The notes: generated by a model from the sequence alone, not told the origin. 64,000 nt of DNA from Terriglobus sp. TAA 43 (GCF_000800015.1 NZ_JUGR01000001.1:248001-312000); one strand, 5' to 3'. Positions 17,181 through 26,865 are shown, counted from the first letter of the stretch. Numbers and translations are program-made.

Positions 17181-18467
17181 TTATCGTTTGCCGAAGACCT
17201 CGCCCATGCGGCGAATCTGCGCGCCCACACCGCGAAGCTTTTCTTCAATGCGTTCGTAGCCACGATCGATGTGGTACACGCGATCCAGAATCGTTTCGCC
17301 ATCCGCTATCAGTGCGGCAAGTACCAACGAAGCGGAAGCGCGAAGATCACTGCACATCACGGCAGCTGACTGCAACGGTGTACGTCCACGAACAGTTGCA
17401 GTGCGGCCTTCCACACGGATGTTCGCGCCCATGCGCGCCAGCTCTGGCACGTGCATGAAGCGATTCTCGAAGATGTTTTCCGTGATCACGCTGGTGCCCT
17501 CTGCCTGCGTTGCCAGCGCCATGTACTGTGCCTGCATGTCGGTGGGGAAACCAGGATATTCCACTGTCGTAATGTCTGCAGCCTTCAGCGAGCTGCCGCC
17601 CTCGCTGCGCACACGGATGTTGTCTTTACCCACGTCCAGACGCACGCCGCACTCTTCCAGTTTGGCAATTACGGCGCCCAGATGCGCGGGGTTCAGGCAA
17701 TCGACATTCAGATCGCCGCCAGAGATAGCTCCTGCAATCAGGAAGGTTCCAGCCTCAATGCGATCGGGATTAATGCGATGCCGCACACCGTGCAGCTTCG
17801 ACACGCCCTTCACACGAATGGTCGAAGTACCCGCGCCTTCAATCTGCGCACCCATGCCAATCAGCATGTCGGCGAGGTCGGTCACTTCCGGTTCCTGCGC
17901 GCAATTTTCCATCACGGTTTCGCCGTCGGCCAGGGTTGCGGCCATCAGCAGATCTTCTGTCCCTGTAACGGTGATTTTGTCAAAGGAGATATGCGCGCCG
18001 TGCAGACGGTCCGCTCTGGCTTCAATGTAGCCATACTCCTGCGTAATTTTCGCTCCCATCAGCTCCAGACCCTTCAGGTGCAGGTCGATGGGACGGTCGC
18101 CAATCGAGCATCCGCCGGGCATCGCTACACGCGCAATGCCTGCGCGCGCCACCAGCGGCCCAAGCACCAGCGAAGACGCGCGCATGGTCTTCACGATCTC
18201 GTACTTGGCTTCTGGATCAGACAGCACCGCGCACTGGATCGTGGTGCGATGTTGCGCACGGCCATAACCCAGCTCTACATGCGCACCCATGCTTTCCAGC
18301 AGCTTGCGTTCGGTCTCAATATCGCGGACCTGGGGAATGTTTTCAAGAACCACTTCCTCTTCCGTAAGGATGGCCGCAGCCATACAGGGAAGAGCCGAGT
18401 TCTTTGCGCCGGAAACCTTGATGGTGCCAAGCAACGGATTGCCACCACGGACAACAAACTTATCCAT
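17181..18467 (-). CDS. murA: UDP-N-acetylglucosamine 1-carboxyvinyltransferase
   Basis: 428 aa, normal for MurA; the start at 18467 gives the standard [12 protein letters not shown] opening, and the longer frame upstream is not needed. It has the double inside-out alpha/beta barrel signatures: Lys22-Asn23 (SGAKNSALP), the catalytic loop Cys120 ([16 protein letters not shown]), [13 protein letters not shown], and [11 protein letters not shown]. Cys rather than Asp at the active site predicts fosfomycin sensitivity. It transfers enolpyruvate from PEP to UDP-GlcNAc, the first committed peptidoglycan step. It is divergent from the GT-C-like gene and monocistronic, with its own terminator. Confidence 0.96.
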   Translation of the reverse strand: MDKFVVRGGNPLLGTIKVSGAKNSALPCMAAAILTEEEVVLENIPQVRDIETERKLLESMGAHVELGYGRAQHRTTIQCAVLSDPEAKYEIVKTMRASSLVLGPLVARAGIARVAMPGGCSIGDRPIDLHLKGLELMGAKITQEYGYIEARADRLHGAHISFDKITVTGTEDLLMAATLADGETVMENCAQEPEVTDLADMLIGMGAQIEGAGTSTIRVKGVSKLHGVRHRINPDRIEAGTFLIAGAISGGDLNVDCLNPAHLGAVIAKLEECGVRLDVGKDNIRVRSEGGSSLKAADITTVEYPGFPTDMQAQYMALATQAEGTSVITENIFENRFMHVPELARMGANIRVEGRTATVRGRTPLQSAAVMCSDLRASASLVLAALIADGETILDRVYHIDRGYERIEEKLRGVGAQIRRMGEVFGKR

Positions 18468-18527
18468 GTATCTCAGTCTACGGAAGACTTGCCGGCTTTG
18501 CAGGTTATCGGGAGAGGTTCCTTTTGC

Positions 18528-20126
18528 ATGTTGAAATCTGTTGACCCGATGGGAAGCCATCGTCCGGAAAACACGGGATCCGCTGCTCACCAGGGGCTGA
18601 TGGCTCCCGTTATGATCGGCGCATACCTGACAGCAGTAGCGGTCATGCTGATCATCGTGCTCCTGCGCGCCCCCCACTTCAGCTACACACTGGACGACCC
18701 GTACATCCATCTGGCACTTGCCCAAAACCTGGCAGTGGGGCATTACGGCATCAATCCGGGCGAAATTACGTCGCCCTCTTCCAGCGTGTTGTGGCCGTTT
18801 CTACTCGCACCGCTGAGTCGGACCGCGGTCGGGGAGTGGATGCCGCTGGTCCTGAATGTGGCGTTCTCGCTCGGGACCTGCATCCTGCTGGGGCGCTGGC
18901 TTGAGCCACGCTTGCGTGCCGTCGGATTCGGTACTCTTTCCGTTGCCGGGTTAGCCATCTGCCTTGTGCTGGCAGCAAATATGCCCGGTCTGACCATGAC
19001 CGGGATGGAGCACTCTCTCCAGGTTTTTCTGGTTATCGCCTGCGTGATCGCTATCTTCCGGGGATATGAGGGCGATTGCATTCCATTGCCCTATCTGGCC
19101 GCGGCGGCGCTGGCCCCAGCGGTGCGCTATGAAAATGTGGTGTACACCGGAGCCCTTTGCGCCGTACTGCTACTGAAACGTCGCTACGGCACGGCACTGA
19201 CGGTTCTTGCGGTCAGCGCTCTCCCTCTGATTGGGTTAGGAGTCTTCCTGCACGGGCATGGCCTACCTCCTTTTCCCAACTCCGTCATGGCAAAGGGTGG
19301 CATGGCAGCCGGTGGCGGCCACACGACCGGACTAGCCCATCTGAGGCAGTTGATTCTCGCGAATGTGACGGGCTTATTCGTCAGGCCTCCGCGTCGCGTG
19401 ATCTTCGTCTGTATCGCGGTGATTGCAGTTTGTTGCGTGGGCCTGCGGCGTCGCTTCGCGATATGGCCCATGGTGGCAGTCCTGTTGGCAGTGGTTGCAA
19501 TGGTGCTGGTCGGGCCGTACGACTGGTACTTTCGTTATGACGTCGCACTCCGCATCTTCGTTCTGCTTCTTGCATTGGGACTGATGCTCCACGCCATGAG
19601 GGGGCAGAAACTGCTTGCGCCCGCGGTGTGGCTCCTCACGCTGCTGAGTGCCGTCGCCTTCGTGCCGCCTCTTCTGGGATCGCCAGGAGCTTCCCTTGAA
19701 ATTGCGCGCCAGCAATATGAAATGCATCGTTTTGTGCAGCAGGTGGGTTCAAAAAACGTCGCGGTGAACGACCTCGGCTGGGTAAGCATGAACGCCTACG
19801 GCAAGTTTTACATTCTGGACCTGATCGGACTGGCAAATCTTGAAACCTTGCGCGAGAAAAATCGCGATACGGCGTGGCTGGATCGCGTCACAAAGAAACA
19901 CGGTGTCGGGCTGGTCATGATCTACAGTTCGTGGTTTGCCAGCCCTCCGTCAGGTTGGATCAAACTTGGTGTTTTGCAGAAATCCCCGCAATTTTTCGAC
20001 AGTCCCATCTCCACGGTTGGCGTGTCGTTCTACGCGACATCGCCCGCTGCGCTGAAGCGTTTGCAGCCGGAGTTTGAGGCATTCCGAAAAACCTTGCCGG
20101 ATCACACATGGATTGAAGAGAAATGA
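18528..20126 (+). CDS. Polytopic membrane protein, probable GT-C-type glycosyltransferase
   Basis: 532 aa from the ATG at 18528, ten bases after GGAGAGG; the much longer upstream frame runs antisense through murA and is rejected. About ten to eleven membrane helices are followed by a soluble C-terminal domain (about 400-532). The first outside loop has [18 protein letters not shown], with an acidic pair just after helix 1 as in GT-C enzymes using polyprenyl-phosphate sugars, then [15 protein letters not shown]. The C-terminal domain includes [21 protein letters not shown], a pattern common in bacterial homologues with no assigned substrate. The role in glycosylating envelope polymers is inference. 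Transcribed alone, with a terminator after it. Confidence 0.7.
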   Translation: MLKSVDPMGSHRPENTGSAAHQGLMAPVMIGAYLTAVAVMLIIVLLRAPHFSYTLDDPYIHLALAQNLAVGHYGINPGEITSPSSSVLWPFLLAPLSRTAVGEWMPLVLNVAFSLGTCILLGRWLEPRLRAVGFGTLSVAGLAICLVLAANMPGLTMTGMEHSLQVFLVIACVIAIFRGYEGDCIPLPYLAAAALAPAVRYENVVYTGALCAVLLLKRRYGTALTVLAVSALPLIGLGVFLHGHGLPPFPNSVMAKGGMAAGGGHTTGLAHLRQLILANVTGLFVRPPRRVIFVCIAVIAVCCVGLRRRFAIWPMVAVLLAVVAMVLVGPYDWYFRYDVALRIFVLLLALGLMLHAMRGQKLLAPAVWLLTLLSAVAFVPPLLGSPGASLEIARQQYEMHRFVQQVGSKNVAVNDLGWVSMNAYGKFYILDLIGLANLETLREKNRDTAWLDRVTKKHGVGLVMIYSSWFASPPSGWIKLGVLQKSPQFFDSPISTVGVSFYATSPAALKRLQPEFEAFRKTLPDHTWIEEK

Positions 20127-20129
20127 GTC

Positions 20130-20153
20130 GAGCGCGGCATTACTGCCGCGCTC
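20130..20153. terminator. Bidirectional hairpin after GT-C-like gene and Spy-like gene
   Basis: GAGCGCGGCA and TGCCGCGCTC form a perfect 10-bp stem with loop TTAC, three bases after the plus-strand stop and 22 bases from the convergent minus-strand stop. Confidence 0.75.
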
Positions 20154-20174
20154 TCATATCGTTTTCTGGTTGGT

Positions 20175-20585
20175 CTAGACGCCGGTCTTGGCGGCGTGTC
20201 GATGCGCTTGCCGCATGGTCTTCAACTGCTGCATCTGATCCGGTGTCAGCACACCTGACATCTCTGTTTGTGTACTTTCCTGGATCTGGCGGCGTTGATC
20301 TTTCTTCTGGTCGGCCGTCAGTGTGGTGTCGGTACGAAGCGCCTTCATCTTCTGCTGACGCTCGGCCAGGATGGGTTCCAGTTTCGCCGTCTGGTCCTGC
20401 GACAGACCAAGCTTCTTACCCATCTTCAACGCGGTTTTATGCGGATTGTGCGCGCCACGGTGATGTTTATGCGCTACCTGCGTTTGCGGTGCAGCGGTCT
20501 GTGCCTGTGAAGCAGCGGTCTGGGCGAAGGCGGCTGTTCCTGCAAACGAGAGAAGAAATGCAGAGGTCAGAACGATCTGTTTCAT
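20175..20585 (-). CDS. Periplasmic Spy/CpxP-like LTxxQ protein
   Basis: 136 aa. The signal peptide is MKQIVLTSAFLLSFAGTAAF ending in AQ. The mature part begins with an Ala/Gln/Thr-rich stretch and a His-rich patch (HKHHRGAHNPHK). It then has the LTxxQ-type helical features of Spy/CpxP: LGLSQDQTAKLEPIL, ERQQKMKAL, LTADQKKDQRRQI and VLTPDQMQQLKTM. Family members are small periplasmic chaperones or sensors of envelope stress; the His patch may bind metal. It is divergent from the M24 peptidase gene. A palindrome in that divergent region could be a control site. Confidence 0.8.
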   Translation of the reverse strand: MKQIVLTSAFLLSFAGTAAFAQTAASQAQTAAPQTQVAHKHHRGAHNPHKTALKMGKKLGLSQDQTAKLEPILAERQQKMKALRTDTTLTADQKKDQRRQIQESTQTEMSGVLTPDQMQQLKTMRQAHRHAAKTGV

Positions 20586-20658
20586 GACGGGTTACTCCTT
20601 ACGTGAGCGGCAAACATCTGCACTCGCTCTGCATGTACAAACACGTCCCTACGCAATG

Positions 20659-20670
20659 GTTGCGCGCAAC
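20659..20670. promoter_or_regulatory. 12-bp perfect palindrome between divergent genes
   Basis: GTTGCGCGCAAC lies in the 197-base region between the Spy-like gene and the M24 peptidase gene. It could bind a dimeric regulator; there is no other evidence. Confidence 0.25.
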
Positions 20671-20782
20671 TTTTTGCGGCGACTGCTGTTGTGTACGGCA
20701 CTTGCTGATACCTTGTTGTTACTCAAACATTTCTGCAGAGAAGCGCCGTTGCGTTATACGTCGGGCGCGAAGGAGAATTTTC

Positions 20783-22075
20783 ATGAACCGCCGTCATTTT
20801 CTCTCGCACGCCGCCTTGGCCGCCGCAGCTTCCACCTCCCTGATGGCCGAGGCCCAGCGCCCCGAAGCACAAGCGCCTGTAAAGGGCCCTCTGCCGCCGT
20901 CTATCGCGGCTTTGCCCAACCGTAAGGCAGAAGCAACGCCTGTTACCGTAGCGGAGCGCGGCGAGCGCATTGCCCGCGCACAGGAGTTGATGGCAAAGCA
21001 GGGAATCGCCGGTGTCCTGCTGGCGGGCGGCACGTCCATGGTGTACTTCACCGGTATCCGCAGCGGCAACAGCGAACGCATGTTCGCGTTCATCATCCCC
21101 GTAAAGGGAGCAGCATTCCTTGTATGCCCGTCGTTTGAAGAAGACCGAATGCGCGAGCGTCTGGACACCATTCCCGGCGGTCAGAACGTGCGCATCTACA
21201 CCTGGCACGAGGACGAAAGCCCCTTCGCTCTGGTAGGCAAAGGACTGGCCGATGCGGGCCTGCGCACGGGCAAACTGGGCGTTGAAGAAAAGACGCCGTA
21301 CATCTACGCATCCGAAATCGCGAAAGCCAATCCGAATTTGCAAGTGGTCGATGGAACACCGATTACAGCCGGTTGCCGCAGGATCAAGACGAAGCATGAA
21401 CTGGATCTGCTGACGCTGGCGAATCAGGTAACTCTCTCTGTGTACGAAGCCGCATGGAAAGCCGGCCACCCCGGCATGAACACAGCCGACTTCAGCGCGC
21501 TGATGGGCGCAGCTTACGTCAAGAGCGGATTTCCCGGCTTCTCAAGCTGCGAGACAGGCATCTATAGCGCGCTCCCGCATGGCTCCATCAAGCCGCAGGT
21601 CATCAAGGAAAACGACATCGTCCTCATCGACGACGGTTGCACCGTGGAAGGCTACGCAGCAGATATCTCGCGCACCTTTGTCTACGGCACACCGTCTGAC
21701 AAGATGAAGCGCGTCTTCGACACCGTGCATAAAGCGCAGGCAGCTGCACGCGACGCCGCGAAGGCAGGCAACGAATGCCAATCTGTAGACAAGGCTGCAC
21801 GCGACATCATCACCGCCGCGGGCTTCGGCCCGGATTACAAGACGTTCACACATCGCCTCGGCCACGGCATCGGTATGGACGGCCATGAATGGCCTTATCT
21901 CGTCCGCGGCAACAAAACCATCCTTGAAACCGGCATGTGCTTCAGCGACGAACCGGGTATCTATCTACCGAATGAATTTGGTGTGCGCCTGGAAGACTGC
22001 ATGCACATCACGCCCGAAGGCGGAGTTTTATTTACACCGCAGAGCCCATCTCTCACAGCGCCGTTTGCTGTCTAA
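20783..22075 (+). CDS. Exported M24-family metallopeptidase (Xaa-Pro peptidase-like)
   Basis: 430 aa from the ATG at 20783, preceded by an excellent AAGGAG seven bases upstream; an upstream frame start (20603) is ignored. MNRRHFLSHAALAAAAS is a Tat-like leader. A creatinase/aminopeptidase-P N-terminal domain (about 50-180) is followed by the pita-bread catalytic domain with all five metal ligands: Asp in IDDGC, Asp in ADISRTF, His in HRLGHGIGMDGHE, Glu in DEPGIY and Glu in RLEDC. It is expected to be a dimetal aminopeptidase acting on X-Pro bonds outside the cytoplasm. Monocistronic. Confidence 0.92.
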   Translation: MNRRHFLSHAALAAAASTSLMAEAQRPEAQAPVKGPLPPSIAALPNRKAEATPVTVAERGERIARAQELMAKQGIAGVLLAGGTSMVYFTGIRSGNSERMFAFIIPVKGAAFLVCPSFEEDRMRERLDTIPGGQNVRIYTWHEDESPFALVGKGLADAGLRTGKLGVEEKTPYIYASEIAKANPNLQVVDGTPITAGCRRIKTKHELDLLTLANQVTLSVYEAAWKAGHPGMNTADFSALMGAAYVKSGFPGFSSCETGIYSALPHGSIKPQVIKENDIVLIDDGCTVEGYAADISRTFVYGTPSDKMKRVFDTVHKAQAAARDAAKAGNECQSVDKAARDIITAAGFGPDYKTFTHRLGHGIGMDGHEWPYLVRGNKTILETGMCFSDEPGIYLPNEFGVRLEDCMHITPEGGVLFTPQSPSLTAPFAV

Positions 22076-22147
22076 ACCACGGCGGTTGTTGAATTGTAAT
22101 GTCATACTTTCCGCATCGCTTTCGCGTAGGCTTGTACGTGCGTGATA

Positions 22148-23992
22148 ATGAGTGACATGCGCCGCCTCGTGCCGCGAACGTTTTTCGGCCAGCTTGTGCT
22201 TGGAATCATCCTTGCACAGACGCTTGTGCTCAGCGGCTACCTCTACTATGTCGTTGTCAGTACAAGGCAGGCATCACGAAAGAGCCTGGAAGCGCGCATC
22301 GCCAGCCAGATCGATCGTTTGGCCGCCGCCTGCACGGAGCGGATTCGGCGGGGCGATAACGAGGGCCTCCGTGAACTACTGGAACTTGCCGAGATCGCGC
22401 CGAGCATCCAGTCCACTCGGTTGACAGATCTCAGCGGCAATACAGTCGCCGCCAGTAAGGGCGGCGCGAATCGCGATCTGGACGAAGACGAACGCAAAGT
22501 TCTGCCTACCATCACAGGGCAGCACATCTTCCGTTCCAGGAGGGGGCAGGTAGAGGCGGTCACACCGTTGCTGGAAAATGGCAAACCGGTGGCATTGCTG
22601 TGGCTCGAGCCCAACCCCGCCGCTGGAGGGAGCACGGTCAATACAATCGCGCGTATTGCGCTGACATATGGTGCTCTGGCTCTGCTCGCCAATCTATTAC
22701 CCATTTTTCTGATCGTCCGTCGGATGACCAAGCCCATTCGCAGGCTCAGCACGGCGACGCACGGCGTATTGCGCGGCACTCTGCCGAATCCTGAGTTTCC
22801 ATTGCCCGTCACGGGACGGAATGAAGCCGGCGTGCTGACCGAAAACTTCAACACTATGGTGCGCGAACTGGAAGAGCAGCGCAGTGGTCTTCTGGAAACA
22901 TTGGCACTGCTTGATTCCATGTTGGGGAACGCACCGATTGGCTTCGCCTTTCTTGACGCGGAGTTCCAAATCGTGCGCCAGAACGACTTCTTCTCTGTCA
23001 TGTTCGCCACCCAGGATGCGGATGGCGGTATTCTCGCCGGTTCCTTAGCGAGAGAGGTGCAGGCTCGCGTTGCAGAGGTATTCAAAACGGGGCAGGGCAT
23101 TCGCAATCTTGAACTGCAGGACGGCCGCGAGGATTCGCAACGTGCATGGCTGATGCAGTTTTATCCCGTACGAACAGCCAGCGACAGTGTGCGTTGGGTA
23201 GGCGTTGTGGGCAGTGAAATTACCGAACGCCTGAAGGCGGAAGAAACGCTCCGTCGTACGGAAAAACTGGCTGCCGCTGGTCGTCTGGCGGCCAGCGTCG
23301 CGCATGAGATCAATAACCCGCTGGAATCCGTTACCAACCTTCTGTACATCCTCCGAAATCATCAACCCATGGATGGTAGCGCGGTGGGATTCATCGAAAT
23401 GGCGCAGGAGGAGCTTGCGCGCGTGGCACAGGTCACGCAACAGACATTGCGTTTCTACAGGCAGTCAGTGTCGCGTGCACGGGTTGATCTGAATGAGATT
23501 GTGGATTCCGTACTTGCGCTTTATCAGCCTCGCCTGCTGCGCGCCAATATCAATGTCCTGCGCGAAACCCGAGGAGATGCTTCCCTGGTGTGCTTTGCCG
23601 GGGAGATGCGTCAGCTTCTGGCGAACCTAGTGGCAAATTCTTTGGATGCCATGTCCGGCGGCGGCACATTGTCCGTACGGATTCGCCGGACTTCCTATCC
23701 GTCCGGTGGTGTTTTGCTTACGGTTGCCGATACTGGCCACGGCATGTCTCCGGAGACAGCGCGCAAAATCTTTGAAGCCTTCTTTACCACCAAGCACGCT
23801 ACTGGCACGGGGCTTGGTCTTTGGGTCAGCGAAGAGATCATTCGTAAGCATCGTGGATTAGTGCGACTTCGAACCCGTGAAGGAGAGCGTTCCGGAACAT
23901 GCTTCGTCATGTTTTTTCCGGACGTATCAGAGGAAGAATTGATCGACGGCGAACAGGACACGCCGTCAGCAGACACCGTCTCGGTAAACTGA
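22148..23992 (+). CDS. Membrane sensor histidine kinase (HAMP-PAS-HisKA-HATPase)
   Basis: About 614 aa; starts at 22142 (GTG), 22148 or 22157 are possible. A membrane helix at about 10-35 and another at about 175-200 bracket a periplasmic sensor. Then come HAMP (RRMTKPIRRLSTATHG), a PAS-like domain (LLDSMLGNAPIGFAFLDAEF), HisKA with the phospho-acceptor His386 (SVAHEINNPLESV), and the ATPase domain with N-box (NLVANSLDAM), G1 (DTGHGM) and G2 (GTGLGLWV) motifs. It autophosphorylates on His and passes the phosphate to a response regulator. No regulator gene is adjacent, so it is an orphan kinase. The frame between HisKA and PAS is typical of NtrB/ZraS-like kinases. Confidence 0.92.
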   Translation: MSDMRRLVPRTFFGQLVLGIILAQTLVLSGYLYYVVVSTRQASRKSLEARIASQIDRLAAACTERIRRGDNEGLRELLELAEIAPSIQSTRLTDLSGNTVAASKGGANRDLDEDERKVLPTITGQHIFRSRRGQVEAVTPLLENGKPVALLWLEPNPAAGGSTVNTIARIALTYGALALLANLLPIFLIVRRMTKPIRRLSTATHGVLRGTLPNPEFPLPVTGRNEAGVLTENFNTMVRELEEQRSGLLETLALLDSMLGNAPIGFAFLDAEFQIVRQNDFFSVMFATQDADGGILAGSLAREVQARVAEVFKTGQGIRNLELQDGREDSQRAWLMQFYPVRTASDSVRWVGVVGSEITERLKAEETLRRTEKLAAAGRLAASVAHEINNPLESVTNLLYILRNHQPMDGSAVGFIEMAQEELARVAQVTQQTLRFYRQSVSRARVDLNEIVDSVLALYQPRLLRANINVLRETRGDASLVCFAGEMRQLLANLVANSLDAMSGGGTLSVRIRRTSYPSGGVLLTVADTGHGMSPETARKIFEAFFTTKHATGTGLGLWVSEEIIRKHRGLVRLRTREGERSGTCFVMFFPDVSEEELIDGEQDTPSADTVSVN

Positions 23993-24007
23993 ACCCACAT
24001 CGAAAAA

Positions 24008-24041
24008 GAACAAAGGGCCAGCATTTGCTGGCCCTTTGTTC
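24008..24041. terminator. Bidirectional terminator between histidine kinase and murQ
   Basis: GAACAAAGGGCCAGC and GCTGGCCCTTTGTTC form a perfect 15-bp stem with loop ATTT between the convergent genes. Confidence 0.85.
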
Positions 24042-24057
24042 ATCACAGTAGTTGTCT

Positions 24058-25017
24058 CTAAAGATCGAGCGGAGCATTCTCAATTGCGCGTCGAACGTTA
24101 CCATCCGACTTCTGCAGGCGGCGAACGGCTTCCATCTTATCGACGTTTGCCTTGAGCATCACCACTGCAATCGGAATGGATTTTCCAGCAGACTTGATCG
24201 TGCGAATCGCTGTTTCACGATCAACGCCGGTGACACGCTGCAGCACGTTGATACCGCGCTCCACCAGCTTTTCATTCTTCATATGTACGTTCACCATCAG
24301 GTTGTCGTACACATATCCGAGCCGAGTCATTGCACCCGTAGTGATCATGTTGGTGATCATCTTCTGCGCGGTCGACGCCTTAAGGCGTGTGGATCCGCTG
24401 ATGACCTCCGGTCCGACTTCGGCCACCATGCAGATGTCGGCAGCATCCGCCAATCGCGTGCCCTGATTGCAGACAATAGCCGCGGTCTGGGCGCCTCGCA
24501 GGCGCGCATACTCCACGGCTCCGACAACGTACGGAGTACGCCCGGAAGCGGAAATACCGATCACAATGTCTTTGCGGGTGGGGCGGCGCTTGGCGATGTC
24601 ACGCTGGCCCATGTCAGGCGAGTCTTCATTTACGTCTGCTGCGCTGGCAAGTGCCTTGGGGCCGCCACACATAATGTACTGCACCTGTGCGGGCTGTGTT
24701 GAGAAGGTGGCCGGACATTCCGCCGCATCCAGCGAAGCGATGCGCCCCGATGAACCCGCACCCACGTAAATAAGTCGCCCACCGTCGCGAAGACAGCGCG
24801 CCACCACATCGATGACCTGCGCTATTTCCGGGAGCGCCTTCTTCACCGCTGCGGCGACTTTCGCGTCTTCCGCATTGATGATGCGCGCAATCTCAAGGGC
24901 TGACTTGGTGTCGAACCCCTCGGAAGCTTCATTTTGTCGCTCGGTGGCCAGAGAGCGGATGCCCTGCTTATCTTGCAGGGCCGTTTTGTTTTGTTCTTCG
25001 ATCATGAGTGCAGGCAT
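24058..25017 (-). CDS. murQ: N-acetylmuramic acid 6-phosphate etherase
   Basis: 319 aa with a SIS domain. MurQ features are the early ATERQNEASEGFD segment, YVGAGSSGRIASLDAAECPATF (the SIS sugar-phosphate loop plus the catalytic Glu) and NEDSPDMGQRDI containing the second acidic catalytic region. ISASGRTPYVVGAVEYAR follows. It cleaves the lactyl ether of MurNAc-6-P to GlcNAc-6-P and D-lactate in the cytoplasm, recycling or catabolising cell-wall sugars. No anmK or MurP-type transporter adjoins it. It is divergent from lepB. Confidence 0.95.
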   Translation of the reverse strand: MPALMIEEQNKTALQDKQGIRSLATERQNEASEGFDTKSALEIARIINAEDAKVAAAVKKALPEIAQVIDVVARCLRDGGRLIYVGAGSSGRIASLDAAECPATFSTQPAQVQYIMCGGPKALASAADVNEDSPDMGQRDIAKRRPTRKDIVIGISASGRTPYVVGAVEYARLRGAQTAAIVCNQGTRLADAADICMVAEVGPEVISGSTRLKASTAQKMITNMITTGAMTRLGYVYDNLMVNVHMKNEKLVERGINVLQRVTGVDRETAIRTIKSAGKSIPIAVVMLKANVDKMEAVRRLQKSDGNVRRAIENAPLDL

Positions 25018-25157
25018 GGATCTTCTATGTCCTTCGCCATCGTCATTCTAGTCCAAGCTGTTTCGATGCCGAGGAAAACCTTTCAGATATCTGCTTATAA
25101 GCCCGGGACTGTGACTATTGTGGCACCCCGCCCGTCTTATACAGTGGTAGAAGGGCA

Positions 25158-25715
25158 ATGAACGACACCGAGCAGCAGAACGTGGAAGAGACAACTCCGG
25201 TACGCAAAGCCGTCTCCTGGGCGTGGTTGAGAGACGTATTAGCCTCCGTCGCAGTCTCAGTGTTTATCATTCTGTTTCTTTACCAGCCGGTCCGTGTAGA
25301 AGGCACCAGCATGGTGCCCATGTTGCAGGATCAGGATCGCCTGTTCATCAACAAACTGGCCTATCACGTGGGCGAAATCCACCCCAGCGATGTGGTTGTC
25401 TTCCACTATCCCCGCGACCTCACCAAGAGCTATATCAAACGAGTCATTGCGCTTCCGGGCGACCGTTTGCGCATTGAGCATGGTCGCGTGTTCGTGAATG
25501 ACAAGCAACTCAAAGAGCCTTATGTCCCCGTAAGATTCGCGGACGAACGTTCGCAACCAGAGATGACCATCCCCGCAAACGAATACTTCGTCATGGGTGA
25601 TCACCGTTCCATCTCATCGGACAGCCGCGATTTTGGCCCGGTGGACCGTACGCTGATCTACGGCAAGGCCAGCTTTGTGTACTGGCCCTTCGATCAGGCC
25701 GGCGTCGTCCACTAG
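25158..25715 (+). CDS. lepB: Signal peptidase I
   Basis: 185 aa. One N-terminal membrane anchor (about 24-42) is followed by the S26 catalytic domain. The nucleophile is Ser51 in EGTSMVPML and the general base is Lys94 in YIKRVIALPGD. The later boxes PANEYFVMGDHR and SDSRDFGPV are present. It removes signal peptides from exported proteins at the periplasmic face of the inner membrane, a role consistent with the many secreted products in this window. It is shorter than E. coli LepB and similar to single-anchor versions. Confidence 0.95.
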   Translation: MNDTEQQNVEETTPVRKAVSWAWLRDVLASVAVSVFIILFLYQPVRVEGTSMVPMLQDQDRLFINKLAYHVGEIHPSDVVVFHYPRDLTKSYIKRVIALPGDRLRIEHGRVFVNDKQLKEPYVPVRFADERSQPEMTIPANEYFVMGDHRSISSDSRDFGPVDRTLIYGKASFVYWPFDQAGVVH

Positions 25716-25839
25716 GGACGTCAGGGAATCAAGCAAGGAACATTCCCGAAGAAACTTTCATTTTCATAGGCCACGCTTCGGCGGTACTCGCGGAAAATGC
25801 AGTCAATGGCCTAGCCATTATGGAGCTTCTCCCTTGAAG

Positions 25840-25962
25840 ATGATTCGTCGCAGCGCCCTTGTTCTCCTTGCCGTCCTCACAGTTGCCGGAACTGTCGCTT
25901 CTGCCCAGCCGCGCCACCACCGCCATCACCGTTCTCATCACGCCCATCATCACGCACGCTAA
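25840..25962 (+). CDS. 40-aa exported His-rich peptide
   Basis: MIRRSALVLLAVLTVAGTVA (then SAQ) is a complete signal peptide. The predicted mature product is only about 17 residues and more than half of them are histidine (PRHHRHHRSHHAHHHAR). A TTG two codons upstream is an alternative start. The ribosome site is weak (GAAG). A good terminator follows the stop, which supports a real transcript. A role as a periplasmic metal (Ni, Zn, Cu) chelator is inference from composition. Confidence 0.6.
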   Translation: MIRRSALVLLAVLTVAGTVASAQPRHHRHHRSHHAHHHAR

Positions 25963-25984
25963 ATCCTGCGTGATTCCAAAGAAG

Positions 25985-26010
25985 AAAGCCCCGCGAATCT
26001 GCGGGGCTTT
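25985..26010. terminator. Terminator shared by His-rich peptide gene and tpiA
   Basis: AAAGCCCCGC and GCGGGGCTTT form a 10-bp stem with loop GAATCT, followed by TTTTC on the plus strand. The symmetrical A/T flanks suit the convergent tpiA too. Confidence 0.8.
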
Positions 26011-26033
26011 TCATCATTTCAAAAGAATCCAGA

Positions 26034-26795
26034 TCAATATTTCGTATGAACGATCTTCGCAAAGCAAGCCGGATCAAGGCTCGCGCCGCCCACAAGAAGT
26101 CCATCGATATCCGGCTGAGTCAGCAGTGCTGCGCTGTTTTCCGGCTTCACAGAACCACCGTAGAGAATGCGAGCATTGTTCGCAATATCGGCGTTGAATA
26201 CACGTTCTAGTTGCGCACGGATGATGCTGTGTACCTCGTTCGCAATCTCTGGCGACGCCGTGGATCCAGTGCCGATGGCCCAGACCGGTTCGTACGCAAT
26301 CACAATCTGCGTGGCGTTTTCAGCAGGAATGTTCGACAGCGCAGCACCCATCTGCGCCATGATGATGTCCCGAGTAAATCCGCCTTGACGATCTACCAGC
26401 AGCTCACCCAGGCAAAGCACCGGTATCAGATCGTGCGCGATGGCAGCCTTGATCTTCAGATTCACGTGCTCATAGGTTTCGTTGGCATACAGGCGGCGCT
26501 CAGAGTGCCCCAGCAAGACATGCGTCGCACCAATGCTGGTAAGCATATTAGGCGAAGTCTGACCGGTATACGGTCCTTCATTGAGCCAGTGCATCGTCTG
26601 GGCACCAGCAAACAAGTGTGTGCCGCGTACGCGGTCAATCACGGTCGAAAGCGACGTTGCCGTGGGAAAGATGATGATCTCGTCCCGTTCATGGTCGTGG
26701 ACCTTCGGCAGAAACGCATTCAAAAACTCCAGCGATTCGCGCGGAGTTTTGTACATCTTCCAATTGCCGGCAATGATCTTCTTGCGTGTGGACAC
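26034..26795 (-). CDS. tpiA: Triosephosphate isomerase
   Basis: 253 aa when started at the GTG at 26795, which has GGAGAG nine bases upstream and gives the family's usual length; the ATG-initiated frame at 26933 would add 46 spurious residues. Catalytic residues are intact: Asn11 and Lys13 (AGNWKM), His97 (LLGHSERR), Glu169 (AYEPVWAIGTG), and the phosphate-binding YGGSVKPEN and GLLVGGASL loops. It interconverts dihydroxyacetone phosphate and glyceraldehyde 3-phosphate. It lies 70 bases downstream of pgk and is very likely co-transcribed. Confidence 0.96.
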   Translation of the reverse strand: MSTRKKIIAGNWKMYKTPRESLEFLNAFLPKVHDHERDEIIIFPTATSLSTVIDRVRGTHLFAGAQTMHWLNEGPYTGQTSPNMLTSIGATHVLLGHSERRLYANETYEHVNLKIKAAIAHDLIPVLCLGELLVDRQGGFTRDIIMAQMGAALSNIPAENATQIVIAYEPVWAIGTGSTASPEIANEVHSIIRAQLERVFNADIANNARILYGGSVKPENSAALLTQPDIDGLLVGGASLDPACFAKIVHTKY

Positions 26796-26865
26796 TCGAC
26801 TGTTCTCTCCCGTAAAGCAGCTTGCATGATAGGTGGCGAAGGGCTCCCTCCGCCACCCCATACCG

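Noticed and set aside
17451-18527. Long plus-strand frame continuous with the GT-C-like gene and antisense to murA
   Set aside because: It is the reverse of the clearly coding murA; the real start is the ATG at 18528 with GGAGAGG upstream.
22246-23106. 286-codon minus-strand frame in the histidine kinase gene
   Set aside because: Antisense to a kinase with all catalytic boxes.
25108-25136. Sigma-54 promoter (TGGCAC) before lepB
   Set aside because: No GC/TTGC element at the required distance.
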